Shown here: one piece after another, positions 1 through 5,943 of the stretch
Layout of the letters: every line of letters starts with the position of its first letter
How positions within the stretch are numbered: position 1 is the first letter of the stretch
The notes under the pieces: generated by a model
Seen by the model: only the letters and a program-made list of their open reading frames with translations
Told to the model about the DNA's origin: nothing
Database searches by the model: none
Program-made: the position numbers and the translations under genes
Assembly (NCBI GenBank): GCA_018060635.1
Contig: JAGOVR010000021.1
Span: forward strand, 1 to 17,228
Direction: 5' to 3'
Origin: Bacteriovoracaceae bacterium
Lineage (GTDB): Bacteria > Bdellovibrionota > Bacteriovoracia > Bacteriovoracales > Bacteriovoracaceae
DNA length: 17,228 bases

Positions 1-223
1 CAAAATGCTAAGTTCTCTGAATTTAAGATAACAGAGTAGCAAGGAGCATAACAATGGACGCATCCTATTATTTTCTTTGGCATAGCAGAGTCAAGAGTAG
101 ACTTTATTTCCATTTATACTCATCATTTTTTGTTTTTAGGTTTTATCTTTTAAGGTCTCAATTTTAGGAACAAAGAGACGAAACAAACATGATAATTATC
201 ATCTTTGGAAAGGTCATCTTTGT
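1..223. other. left-edge region without a convincing gene
   Basis: No ORF of convincing length or composition and no tRNA-like fold is seen here. Two tiny plus-strand ORFs exist (from 54, 37 codons, preceded by AAGGAG; from 189, 30 codons, no ribosome site), but both read as low-complexity aromatic/hydrophobic peptides and are probably chance. A 9-base direct repeat TCATCTTTG occurs at 199-207 and 214-222, and a 14-bp palindrome at 189-202. The stretch is most likely the intergenic space downstream of the FKBP gene plus the control region or end of a gene lying to the left. Confidence 0.5.
189..202. promoter_or_regulatory. 14-bp perfect palindrome, operator-like
   Basis: ATGATAATTATCAT is a perfect 14-bp palindrome whose core TGATAATTATCA resembles the inverted hexamers of Fur-type boxes (GATAAT motifs). 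No gene under its control can be seen in the window; it would have to serve something to the left. In AT-rich DNA such a palindrome can be chance, so this is only a candidate operator. Confidence 0.25.
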
Positions 224-256
224 AAAAAAAAGGGCCCTTTTTAAAAGGGCCCTTTT
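224..256 (-). terminator. intrinsic terminator of the FKBP gene
   Basis: On the minus strand a perfect 10-bp stem AAAAGGGCCC / GGGCCCTTTT with a 9-base loop is followed by a T tract (the A run at 224-231 on the plus strand). It begins 27 bases after the FKBP stop codon. The sequence consists of two copies of the self-complementary 14-mer AAAAGGGCCCTTTT (228-241 and 243-256) separated by one T, so each half can also fold on itself. Orientation of the T tract favours termination of minus-strand transcripts. Confidence 0.85.
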
Positions 257-282
257 AAAACAAATTAATGATTACAAATAAT

Positions 283-993
283 TTACTTTTTTCCTGCTTT
301 TTTAGGAGCTGGAGCGACTGGTGTTTTTGTTACTTTGATGAGCTCAACATCAAAAGATAACGTTGCTCCCCCAGAAATTTTAGGAGGGGCCCCTGCATCA
401 CCATAAGCAAGATCCGCAGGAATCACTAGTTTCATTTTTCCACCTTCACCAATAAGCTGTAATCCTTCTGTCCATCCTTTAATTACACGGTCTAAAGGAA
501 AAGAAATAGGTTTACCACGCTCAATAGATGAATCAAAAACTGTTCCATCAATAAGTGTTCCATGATAGTTCACTTCTACAGTATCTGTGGCTGAAGGCTT
601 CACAGCAGAACCTGGATTTTCAATTTTATAAAGAAGTCCTGAAGCCGTTTTTTGCACTCCAGCTTCTTTTTCAAATTTAGCACGGAACTCGTCCCCTTTC
701 TTCTTTTCAACTAAAGATACTTTTTCCATACGAGCACGGAAAAATTCAGAAATTTTTGCTTGAAATTCTTTTGTGTCAATAGCAGATTTTTTATTAGTAG
801 CAGAATCTTGTAATCCTGCGGCTAGAACACGAACTTCATCATCTGTTAATTGAAGACGTTGAATATTTCCTCCTAGCATATTTCCCATGCTATAAAGAAC
901 TTTATCATCTTCTGTTTTCAAATTGGGTTTTCCACCTTTTCCGCAACTTATGGCGAAAGGTAATACAGCTAATAAAACAAATAAACGTTTCAC
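283..993 (-). CDS. FKBP-type peptidyl-prolyl isomerase, predicted lipoprotein
   Basis: Cis-trans isomerase of Xaa-Pro bonds, probably a periplasmic folding helper. The 236-residue protein begins with a short basic and hydrophobic signal ending in A-I-S-C, giving a predicted lipidated Cys17; Ala at -3 is a weaker lipobox residue. Residues about 25-110 are a charged helical region like the dimerising N-terminal domain of Mip/FkpA proteins. The FKBP domain covers about 135-221, with expected pocket residues Y143, F153-D154, V170-I171, W174, Y197 and F214. A Lys/Pro/Ala tail ends it. The start is GTG at 991-993, preceded by AAAGGA seven bases away. It lies 92 bases downstream of rnhA on the same strand, possibly with its own promoter (a TATAAA lies near 1049-1054), and ends at a strong terminator. 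Confidence 0.93.
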   Translation of the reverse strand: MKRLFVLLAVLPFAISCGKGGKPNLKTEDDKVLYSMGNMLGGNIQRLQLTDDEVRVLAAGLQDSATNKKSAIDTKEFQAKISEFFRARMEKVSLVEKKKGDEFRAKFEKEAGVQKTASGLLYKIENPGSAVKPSATDTVEVNYHGTLIDGTVFDSSIERGKPISFPLDRVIKGWTEGLQLIGEGGKMKLVIPADLAYGDAGAPPKISGGATLSFDVELIKVTKTPVAPAPKKAGKK

Positions 994-1085
994 AAAATGA
1001 TCCTTTGTTAAAAGTTAAGCATGAAATTAAAACAGCTCTATTCTCTTGCAAGTTTATAGGAAAGTCGAGTGGTTCAGATTAATTT

Positions 1086-1754
1086 TTAAAGCCCTGCAGA
1101 ATCTAAGGCCAAATTAGCAAGTTCGTCACAGCGCTCATTTTGAGGATGCCCTGAATGTCCTTTAACCCAGTGAAATTTTTTATGAGAAATTTTTTGTATA
1201 ATTTCATCCAATCTCTGCCACAACTCTAAATTTTCAGGTGTTTTATTATCAGATTTTTTCCAGCCTCTTTTTTTCCAACCATCCATCCACTCTTTAAGTC
1301 CTTCAATCACATACTTAGAATCAGAATAAAGATGAACCGTAATAGATTGCCATTCCATAGGACTCTTTTCTAAATGCATAAAAAGTTCTTCATACGCACT
1401 AATAGTTGCTTGTAGTTCCATTTTATTATTAGTTGTCAGCATATCTACGCCTGAAGATTCAAATAAAAGCTCTCCTTTATCGTTTTGACCCATAGCACCC
1501 CAAGAGCCAGGACCAGGATTTCCACGACAGGCCCCGTCAGCAAAGAGAGCATAATGTTTTTCTTGAACTTCAGCGGGCAAAGGATAATGCTCCGCAAATG
1601 AAGGAGGAGAAACCTCTTCTGGAACACTCCTTAGTAGCTCTTTGAGCAGTGCAATAGCTTGAACTGCCTGCTCTTTTTCGCAAGGCTCTAAAGATATTTG
1701 AGAGAAAAATTTCTCTACCTCTTTAAGGTTTTGTTTTATTTTTTTTGTCATCAT
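1086..1754 (-). CDS. rnhA: ribonuclease HI with N-terminal extension
   Basis: Cleaves the RNA strand of RNA-DNA hybrids (R-loops, primer removal) in the cytoplasm. The catalytic D-E-D-D set is visible: D73 in FADGACRGNPG, E113 in NNKMELQA, D145 in LYSDSKY and D210 in NERCDELA, with the helper His at H200 (KGHSGHP). The RNase H domain occupies about 67-220 and is complete. The first 66 residues are an extra, mostly helical and charged segment absent from the 155-residue E. coli enzyme; it does not look like the eukaryotic hybrid-binding domain. The start ATG overlaps the tyrS stop (ATGA), and a second ATG follows immediately, so translation is probably coupled to tyrS. Either Met could be used. 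Confidence 0.95.
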   Translation of the reverse strand: MMTKKIKQNLKEVEKFFSQISLEPCEKEQAVQAIALLKELLRSVPEEVSPPSFAEHYPLPAEVQEKHYALFADGACRGNPGPGSWGAMGQNDKGELLFESSGVDMLTTNNKMELQATISAYEELFMHLEKSPMEWQSITVHLYSDSKYVIEGLKEWMDGWKKRGWKKSDNKTPENLELWQRLDEIIQKISHKKFHWVKGHSGHPQNERCDELANLALDSAGL

Positions 1755-2986
1755 TTAAGTCTCACGAATTTTCTTTTTCCTATCTTTAAAACTTTTCCCG
1801 CAAAAGAATCATCTAAGACTCTTTTAAAATCATTTATTTTTTCCCCATCCATAAAGCTTACAGCCCCTTGTTGCACCATTCTTTGAACTTCTGTTTTGGA
1901 AGCTAAAAAACCATTTTGAACTAAAAAGTCATTTAACAGTATTCCTCTCGTGAATATGATCTCTGGGGTTTCTTCTGGAACTTCTCCTTTAGCAAAAACT
2001 GCTTCAAATTGTTTCCGCATCTCTTGTCCAGCTACTTCTCCGTGATAGATACTTACAATATTAGAAGCTAACTTTTTCTTGGCCTCATTGGGATGAACTA
2101 ATCCTGTTTTTATTTCTTGAATAAAGGCATGGGCGTTTTCATGAGTGAAAGCCCCGACATAGGAAATATAATCTGCCATGAGAGCATCAGGAATACTCAT
2201 TATTTTTCCAAACATATCAAAGGCACTGTCTCCTACTCCTATATAATTATTAAGAGTCTTACTCATTTTTTCTTTTCCATCGAGTCCCATGATAAGAGGA
2301 AGTAACATTGCCACTTGAGGTCTTAATCCTTTATGTCTTTGATAATCTCTTCCCATCAAGACATTGAATTTCTGATCACTTCCCCCTAATTCAACATCAG
2401 CCTTAATATAAACAGAATCCACTCCTTGTAAAACAGGATAAAGAAATTCATGCAGTCCTAAAGCCGACCCCGTTTCTAATCTTTTTTTAAAAGTATCATG
2501 AGAGACAAGTTTAGCTACAGTAGTCTGGGCCATCCATCCCATGACATCAGAAAGATTAACTTTAGAAAACCATTCTGATTGAAAGTGAACTTCTGTTTTT
2601 TCAGGATTTAAAATAGTATAAACTTGTTGCATATAGGTTTGAGCATTTTCTTTAACTTCATTTTCTGTAAGAGCAGGACGTGATTCATTTTTACCTGTAG
2701 GGTCTCCGATTCGCGCTGTATAATCTCCAATAATAACCACGCCGAGATGTCCTAAGTCTTGAAAAGCCCTCATTTTTTTAAAAGGCACCATATGACCCAA
2801 GTGAATATCAGCACGAGTAGGGTCAATTCCGCATTTCACTCTGAGAGGTTTTTTATCTCTAAGTGAGGCATAAAGCATCTGCTTAAAATCCTCTAAAGGA
2901 GTGATTTCTAGCGTACCAAACTGTAAAACTTCTAATTGACGCTCAACTTCTTTTTCTATGAGGGGATCTTTAATTTCTTTTTGCAT
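1751..2986 (-). CDS. tyrS: tyrosyl-tRNA synthetase
   Basis: Charges tRNA-Tyr with tyrosine. With the start chosen here the protein has 411 residues, normal for the family. Class I signatures are HLGH (62-65), KMSKT (240-244, a Thr in the last position of KMSKS) and the tyrosine-site segment GGSDQKFN (201-208). A C-terminal S4-like RNA-binding domain ends in GKRKFVRLK. The frame stays open to 3091, which would add 35 hydrophobic residues with no counterpart in TyrRS and would run through the divergent control region and a 14-bp tandem duplication. The ATG at 2984-2986, preceded by a weak AGAGAGAA, is therefore preferred. The gene is first of a tyrS-rnhA pair joined by a 4-base overlap. Confidence 0.95.
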   Translation of the reverse strand: MQKEIKDPLIEKEVERQLEVLQFGTLEITPLEDFKQMLYASLRDKKPLRVKCGIDPTRADIHLGHMVPFKKMRAFQDLGHLGVVIIGDYTARIGDPTGKNESRPALTENEVKENAQTYMQQVYTILNPEKTEVHFQSEWFSKVNLSDVMGWMAQTTVAKLVSHDTFKKRLETGSALGLHEFLYPVLQGVDSVYIKADVELGGSDQKFNVLMGRDYQRHKGLRPQVAMLLPLIMGLDGKEKMSKTLNNYIGVGDSAFDMFGKIMSIPDALMADYISYVGAFTHENAHAFIQEIKTGLVHPNEAKKKLASNIVSIYHGEVAGQEMRKQFEAVFAKGEVPEETPEIIFTRGILLNDFLVQNGFLASKTEVQRMVQQGAVSFMDGEKINDFKRVLDDSFAGKVLKIGKRKFVRLK

Positions 2987-2998
2987 AAAAGTTCTCTC

Positions 2999-3027
2999 TT
3001 GATTGAGTGCACTACAAACCTTACTAT
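2999..3027 (+). promoter_or_regulatory. predicted sigma70-type promoter for the pterin synthase gene
   Basis: TTGATT (2999-3004), a 17-base spacer and TACTAT (3022-3027) fit a housekeeping promoter (4/6 at each box). The expected start near 3034 would give a 5' leader of about 58 bases containing the 14-bp tandem repeat and the AAGGA ribosome site at 3080-3084. The same TTGATT -35 box is seen before thrS. Confidence 0.5.
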
Positions 3028-3041
3028 TCCAAAGATAAAAG

Positions 3042-3069
3042 AACAAAGACAAAATAACAAAGACAAAAT
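3042..3069. repeat. perfect 14-bp tandem duplication in a divergent spacer
   Basis: AACAAAGACAAAAT occurs twice with no gap (3042-3055 and 3056-3069). It lies between the divergent tyrS and pterin synthase genes. Since 14 is not a multiple of 3, it also argues against the longer tyrS reading frame. On the minus strand each copy carries TTGTCT, a -35-like hexamer, so it could affect tyrS transcription; on the plus strand it lies in the predicted leader. Confidence 0.9.
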
Positions 3070-3091
3070 CGTCTCTTAAAAGGATCTCCAT

Positions 3092-3595
3092 TTGGAATAC
3101 TCTATAAAACTATACAAAGAATATTTTAACTTTGCGGCTTCTCATTTTATGGTTTTTAAAGATGGAAGTAGAGAACCGCTACATGGACATAATTATCGCA
3201 TTAAGGTTCAAGGTAAAACACAGTGTTTAGATGATGATATGGTTTTTGATTTTGTAAAAATAAAACCTATTATTCGAGAAATCTGTGACGGCCTTGATCA
3301 TAAACTGATTCTCCCTAAAAAAAACGAACATATAAAAATCTCCAGTGAAAATCAGAATTGTATCCTACATTTAAGTAATGGAGACTTCTTTTCTATTCCA
3401 CAAAAAGATGTGCTTATTCTGCCTATTCTCAATACCAGTGCTGAACGTTTAGCTTATTATCTTTGTCATGAAATTATCTCTCTTACCAAAAAACGCTATG
3501 CTTTTAGCTTCTCTGCTATGGATGTTGAAGTTGAAGAATCTATTGGGCAATCGGCAAGCTATTCTTGGCAAAAAGAACAAAGTGAGGATGTATGA
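3092..3595 (+). CDS. 6-pyruvoyltetrahydropterin synthase/QueD family protein, PTPS-III-like active site
   Basis: Pterin-forming zinc enzyme of the PTPS/QueD fold, 167 residues. Zinc ligands are H18 (AASHF), H31 and H33 (LHGHNY). The D69-H70 pair (GLDHKL) and the C-terminal E149 match other family active-site residues. QueD has a catalytic Cys four residues before HGH; here that position is R27. Instead a Glu (E28) gives the E-x2-HGH motif described for PTPS-III enzymes, which make 6-hydroxymethyl-dihydropterin and can replace FolB in folate synthesis. A ~35-residue insertion follows the LDH segment. The start is TTG with AAGGA seven bases upstream; no better ATG exists nearby. The next gene overlaps by 4 bases, so the two are co-translated. 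Family assignment is firm; the folate rather than queuosine role is inferred. Confidence 0.88.
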   Translation: MEYSIKLYKEYFNFAASHFMVFKDGSREPLHGHNYRIKVQGKTQCLDDDMVFDFVKIKPIIREICDGLDHKLILPKKNEHIKISSENQNCILHLSNGDFFSIPQKDVLILPILNTSAERLAYYLCHEIISLTKKRYAFSFSAMDVEVEESIGQSASYSWQKEQSEDV

Positions 3596-4269
3596 TTTTT
3601 AAAGAACTCTCCTGTGGCAAAAGTGTTGAAAAACGTAAGATTAAAATTTATAAAACACCAGCAAGTGCTAAAAAATATTTTTATCTTATGGCGGGAGTGC
3701 ATGGAGATGAAATCTCTGGCATTTATGTTCTAAAAAAACTTTTTACGTGGTTAAAAAAAGAAAACATAACCTCTCTACCTTTAATTGTTATCCCCATCGC
3801 TAATCCCGATGGCCACGCAAAAAATACGCGAAAGAATGCCCATCAAGTAGATCTCAATAGAAATCTTCCCACCAGAGATTGGACTCCCCTTGTTTCTAAA
3901 AAAAAATATCATCCTGGGCCTTATCCTCTCAGTGAACCTGAAAATCAATTTCTTGTAAGTATGTTCGAGCAGTATCCTCCCGCACTCATTATAAGTTTTC
4001 ATTCGTGGAAACCGATTTTAAATTATAATGGAAAAGGGCTCGTAAAAAAAACAGCTCTCTTTCTTGCTCATTATAATGATTATCCTGTAGCGGGTGACAT
4101 TGGATACCCCACCCCTGGATCACTTGGAACATTTGGTCCTGAAAAACATAAAATAGGTGTCCTTACTTTTGAGTGTCCACCCATTAGTAAAAGTAAAACA
4201 CTTGAAAATATATGGAAAGAAAATGAATTAGGTCTTAAAGCATTATTAAAGAAAAAATTTAAAATTTAG
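3592..4269 (+). CDS. M14-family zinc peptidase, MpaA-like murein peptide amidase
   Basis: Probable cytoplasmic zinc carboxypeptidase that cuts muropeptides, such as the gamma-D-Glu-diaminopimelate bond cleaved by MpaA. In 225 residues it shows H37-x2-E40 (GVHGDE), NPDG (71-74), an Arg at R80, DLNRN (87-91), H137 (SFHSW) as third zinc ligand and E194 (TFECPP) as the likely catalytic Glu. No signal peptide is present, consistent with peptidoglycan recycling inside the cell. Its ATG overlaps the stop of the upstream pterin synthase (ATGA). The stop codon directly abuts the stop of the convergent downstream gene with no space for a terminator. The substrate is inferred from the family; a related amidase activity such as succinylglutamate desuccinylase-like hydrolysis is possible. 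Confidence 0.8.
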   Translation: MIFKELSCGKSVEKRKIKIYKTPASAKKYFYLMAGVHGDEISGIYVLKKLFTWLKKENITSLPLIVIPIANPDGHAKNTRKNAHQVDLNRNLPTRDWTPLVSKKKYHPGPYPLSEPENQFLVSMFEQYPPALIISFHSWKPILNYNGKGLVKKTALFLAHYNDYPVAGDIGYPTPGSLGTFGPEKHKIGVLTFECPPISKSKTLENIWKENELGLKALLKKKFKI

Positions 4270-5139
4270 TTAACTTGCCTTGGTAAATTTGATCACTTCC
4301 ACTGGGCAAGCTTCTGCCGCTTCTTTCACTCGCAGACCATTATCAAGAGGGGCTCCTAGGCGCACGATACAAGTATCTGCTTTAACTTCAAAGACTTCAG
4401 GAAAAATATCTTCACAAGCATTACAAACAATACATCCAGGTTCAATCCAAACTTTGGTAAGTAAAAAGTTATTGGCATTAGCAGTTGTGCTGGCAGACGC
4501 CATTTCTCCAGAGCTTGCGCCTTGAAATTCTTTTTCAAACTGGGGATTAGTGGCAATCTTTAAACTTATCTGAGGTTTCACAGATGAAGGTTCTGCTATC
4601 TGACTTTTCTGTGTCCCAACAATATTTAAAATAGGTGCTTTTTTAATTTTACTTTGTGCTTGTTTCTGCCAATCTTCAAAAGAAACAGAAGCCGCTTGCA
4701 ATTTTTCTTTAAACTTACTCCCTTGCATTAAATATTGGTGAACAACACCATCTTTGGTAGAGCTTACTTCCAATTCAATTTTGGCCTTGTCCAAACCTTG
4801 TGTTTCTACTAATTTTTTAAGACCTACACCAAAATTAACTTCACGAGCAAAAGAATCAAAAGCTCCATCAAAGTCACTGGCGACTTCTAATCTTGTCGGA
4901 GTTCCAAAGGGATTGAACATCCTGATATTGATCCGATTAAAAATAGCTTTTTCATCTGAATTTAATTTAAAAAAGAAGGCCAGTTTTCCTTGGTCTATAT
5001 CTGATTTTAGAAAAGTTATTTTTGGCTTTAAAACTACAAAAGTAACTCCTCCTAACAAAAGGTTTATTAAAAAAAGAGCTGTCACAAGACCAGCTACTAG
5101 AATAAAGGCACCAAATAATGCTATGGTAGTTGGATTCAC
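4270..5139 (-). CDS. membrane-anchored protein with C-terminal ferredoxin domain
   Basis: A 289-residue protein of unknown role. Residues about 5-37 are strongly hydrophobic and look like an uncleaved N-terminal membrane anchor. Residues about 38-165 form an uncharacterised soluble region with alternating beta-like and helical stretches that I do not recognise. A Ser/Ala/Gln-rich linker spans about 166-225. The last ~65 residues are a single-cluster ferredoxin: C236-x2-C239-x2-C242 and a distant C278 followed by P, as in 4Fe-4S ferredoxins of the CEDIFPEVF type; an additional C257 is not part of the pattern. The start is GTG with AGGAG nine bases upstream; a promoter and a 26-bp inverted repeat lie just before it. 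The architecture suggests electron transfer at the membrane, but no redox partner is encoded nearby. Confidence 0.82.
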   Translation of the reverse strand: MNPTTIALFGAFILVAGLVTALFLINLLLGGVTFVVLKPKITFLKSDIDQGKLAFFFKLNSDEKAIFNRINIRMFNPFGTPTRLEVASDFDGAFDSFAREVNFGVGLKKLVETQGLDKAKIELEVSSTKDGVVHQYLMQGSKFKEKLQAASVSFEDWQKQAQSKIKKAPILNIVGTQKSQIAEPSSVKPQISLKIATNPQFEKEFQGASSGEMASASTTANANNFLLTKVWIEPGCIVCNACEDIFPEVFEVKADTCIVRLGAPLDNGLRVKEAAEACPVEVIKFTKAS

Positions 5140-5160
5140 TTAAATCTTCTCCTAAAATAG

Positions 5161-5191
5161 AGATACTATGAGTAAATTCAGTATCTTACAA
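5161..5191 (-). promoter_or_regulatory. promoter plus 26-bp inverted-repeat operator for the ferredoxin gene
   Basis: On the minus strand TTGTAA (5186-5191), a 17-base spacer and TAGTAT (5163-5168) form a plausible promoter, placing the start near 5156 and leaving a short leader with AGGAG. The inverted repeat AGATACT (5161-5167) / AGTATCT (5180-5186) overlaps both boxes, as a repressor site would. The spacer is only 65 bp and divergent, so a bound regulator could also act on plsC. Confidence 0.5.
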
Positions 5192-5208
5192 CTAAAAGGA
5201 CTTGGTCA

Positions 5209-5943
5209 ATGCTTTCCTTTATTTTAAAATGCTGGATTCTCTTTTTTTGTCTGTGCTTTCTGCCTTTTTTATCTCTTTTGGCCCTCTTGGTTTATTTTTT
5301 TCCTCTTCGTACCAGAAATTGCTTCCTTGGAGGATTATGGAAATATGGTTGTCGCTTTCTTCTACAATTTGGTTTTTTTGCTCATGTTCATAAAGAAGAC
5401 TTACGCCCGACAAAAAAAATACAAGGTCTTTTAGTCTCTAATCACTTAGGAATGCTGGATATCCCTCTTCTGCAAAGTGAATACCCTATTCCCCCTATCA
5501 TGAAAAAAGAGCTGGCACGCATACCGCTCTTCGGATTTATTTGTAAAACAGCTGGTGGTATTATGGTAGATCGTAAAGACCCGACTTCTCGTAAACAAGC
5601 TTTTGTCACTGCTCAAAAACGCCTCTTAGATGATTATCCCGTGCAAGTTTATCCTGAGGGTACTCGACAAACATCTCAGGGTCCTGCCCCAGTAGAAAAA
5701 ATCCACCGTGCTTTGATTGATTTTTCATATCAACAAAAAGTTCCTGTCACCCCCATAAGTCTCTATGGCACACGTGACGCTCTTAAAAAAGGAAAGATCA
5801 TTTCTGGTGTGCACATGGCAATGATCACTCATCACCCTCTTTATCCACAGGATTTTGAAAATGCGGACGCCTTCTTACAAAAAGTTTGGGGAACCGTCTG
5901 CTCAGGCTATGAATCCTTGCAAAAAAAATATGGCCATGTCTAA
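5209..5943 (+). CDS. plsC: 1-acyl-sn-glycerol-3-phosphate acyltransferase (PlsC family)
   Basis: Adds an acyl chain to lysophosphatidic acid, making phosphatidic acid at the inner membrane. The 244-residue protein starts with a hydrophobic membrane segment (about 5-35). It shows the acyltransferase blocks: NH-x4-D (H79, D84), GGIMVDRKD (116-124), YPEGTR (148-153) and VPVTPIS (178-184). The size is typical. AAAGGA lies eight bases before the ATG. Its 3' end overlaps the following methyltransferase gene by eight bases, so the two are likely one operon. I cannot exclude another lysophospholipid acyltransferase of the same superfamily. Confidence 0.88.
   Translation: MLSFILKCWILFFCLCFLPFLSLLALLVYFFPLRTRNCFLGGLWKYGCRFLLQFGFFAHVHKEDLRPTKKIQGLLVSNHLGMLDIPLLQSEYPIPPIMKKELARIPLFGFICKTAGGIMVDRKDPTSRKQAFVTAQKRLLDDYPVQVYPEGTRQTSQGPAPVEKIHRALIDFSYQQKVPVTPISLYGTRDALKKGKIISGVHMAMITHHPLYPQDFENADAFLQKVWGTVCSGYESLQKKYGHV

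Noticed and set aside
54..167. 37-codon plus-strand ORF with AAGGAG upstream
   Set aside because: The ribosome-like site is well placed, but the peptide is a run of aromatic and basic residues without recognisable features and is likely chance.
2987..3091. N-terminal extension of tyrS to an ATG at 3091
   Set aside because: It adds 35 residues without TyrRS similarity, runs through divergent promoter elements and a 14-bp tandem duplication that would shift the frame in single-copy relatives; ATG 2986 gives a normal start.
4754..5143. 129-codon plus-strand ORF opposite the ferredoxin gene
   Set aside because: It is an antisense shadow of the real gene; its translation is low in recognisable features and the minus-strand protein has a clear ferredoxin domain and membrane anchor.
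5855..5935. Upstream start of the methyltransferase at 5855
   Set aside because: The extra 27 residues lie entirely inside plsC in another frame and do not resemble the PUA-domain start of the family; ATG 5930/5936 fits better.
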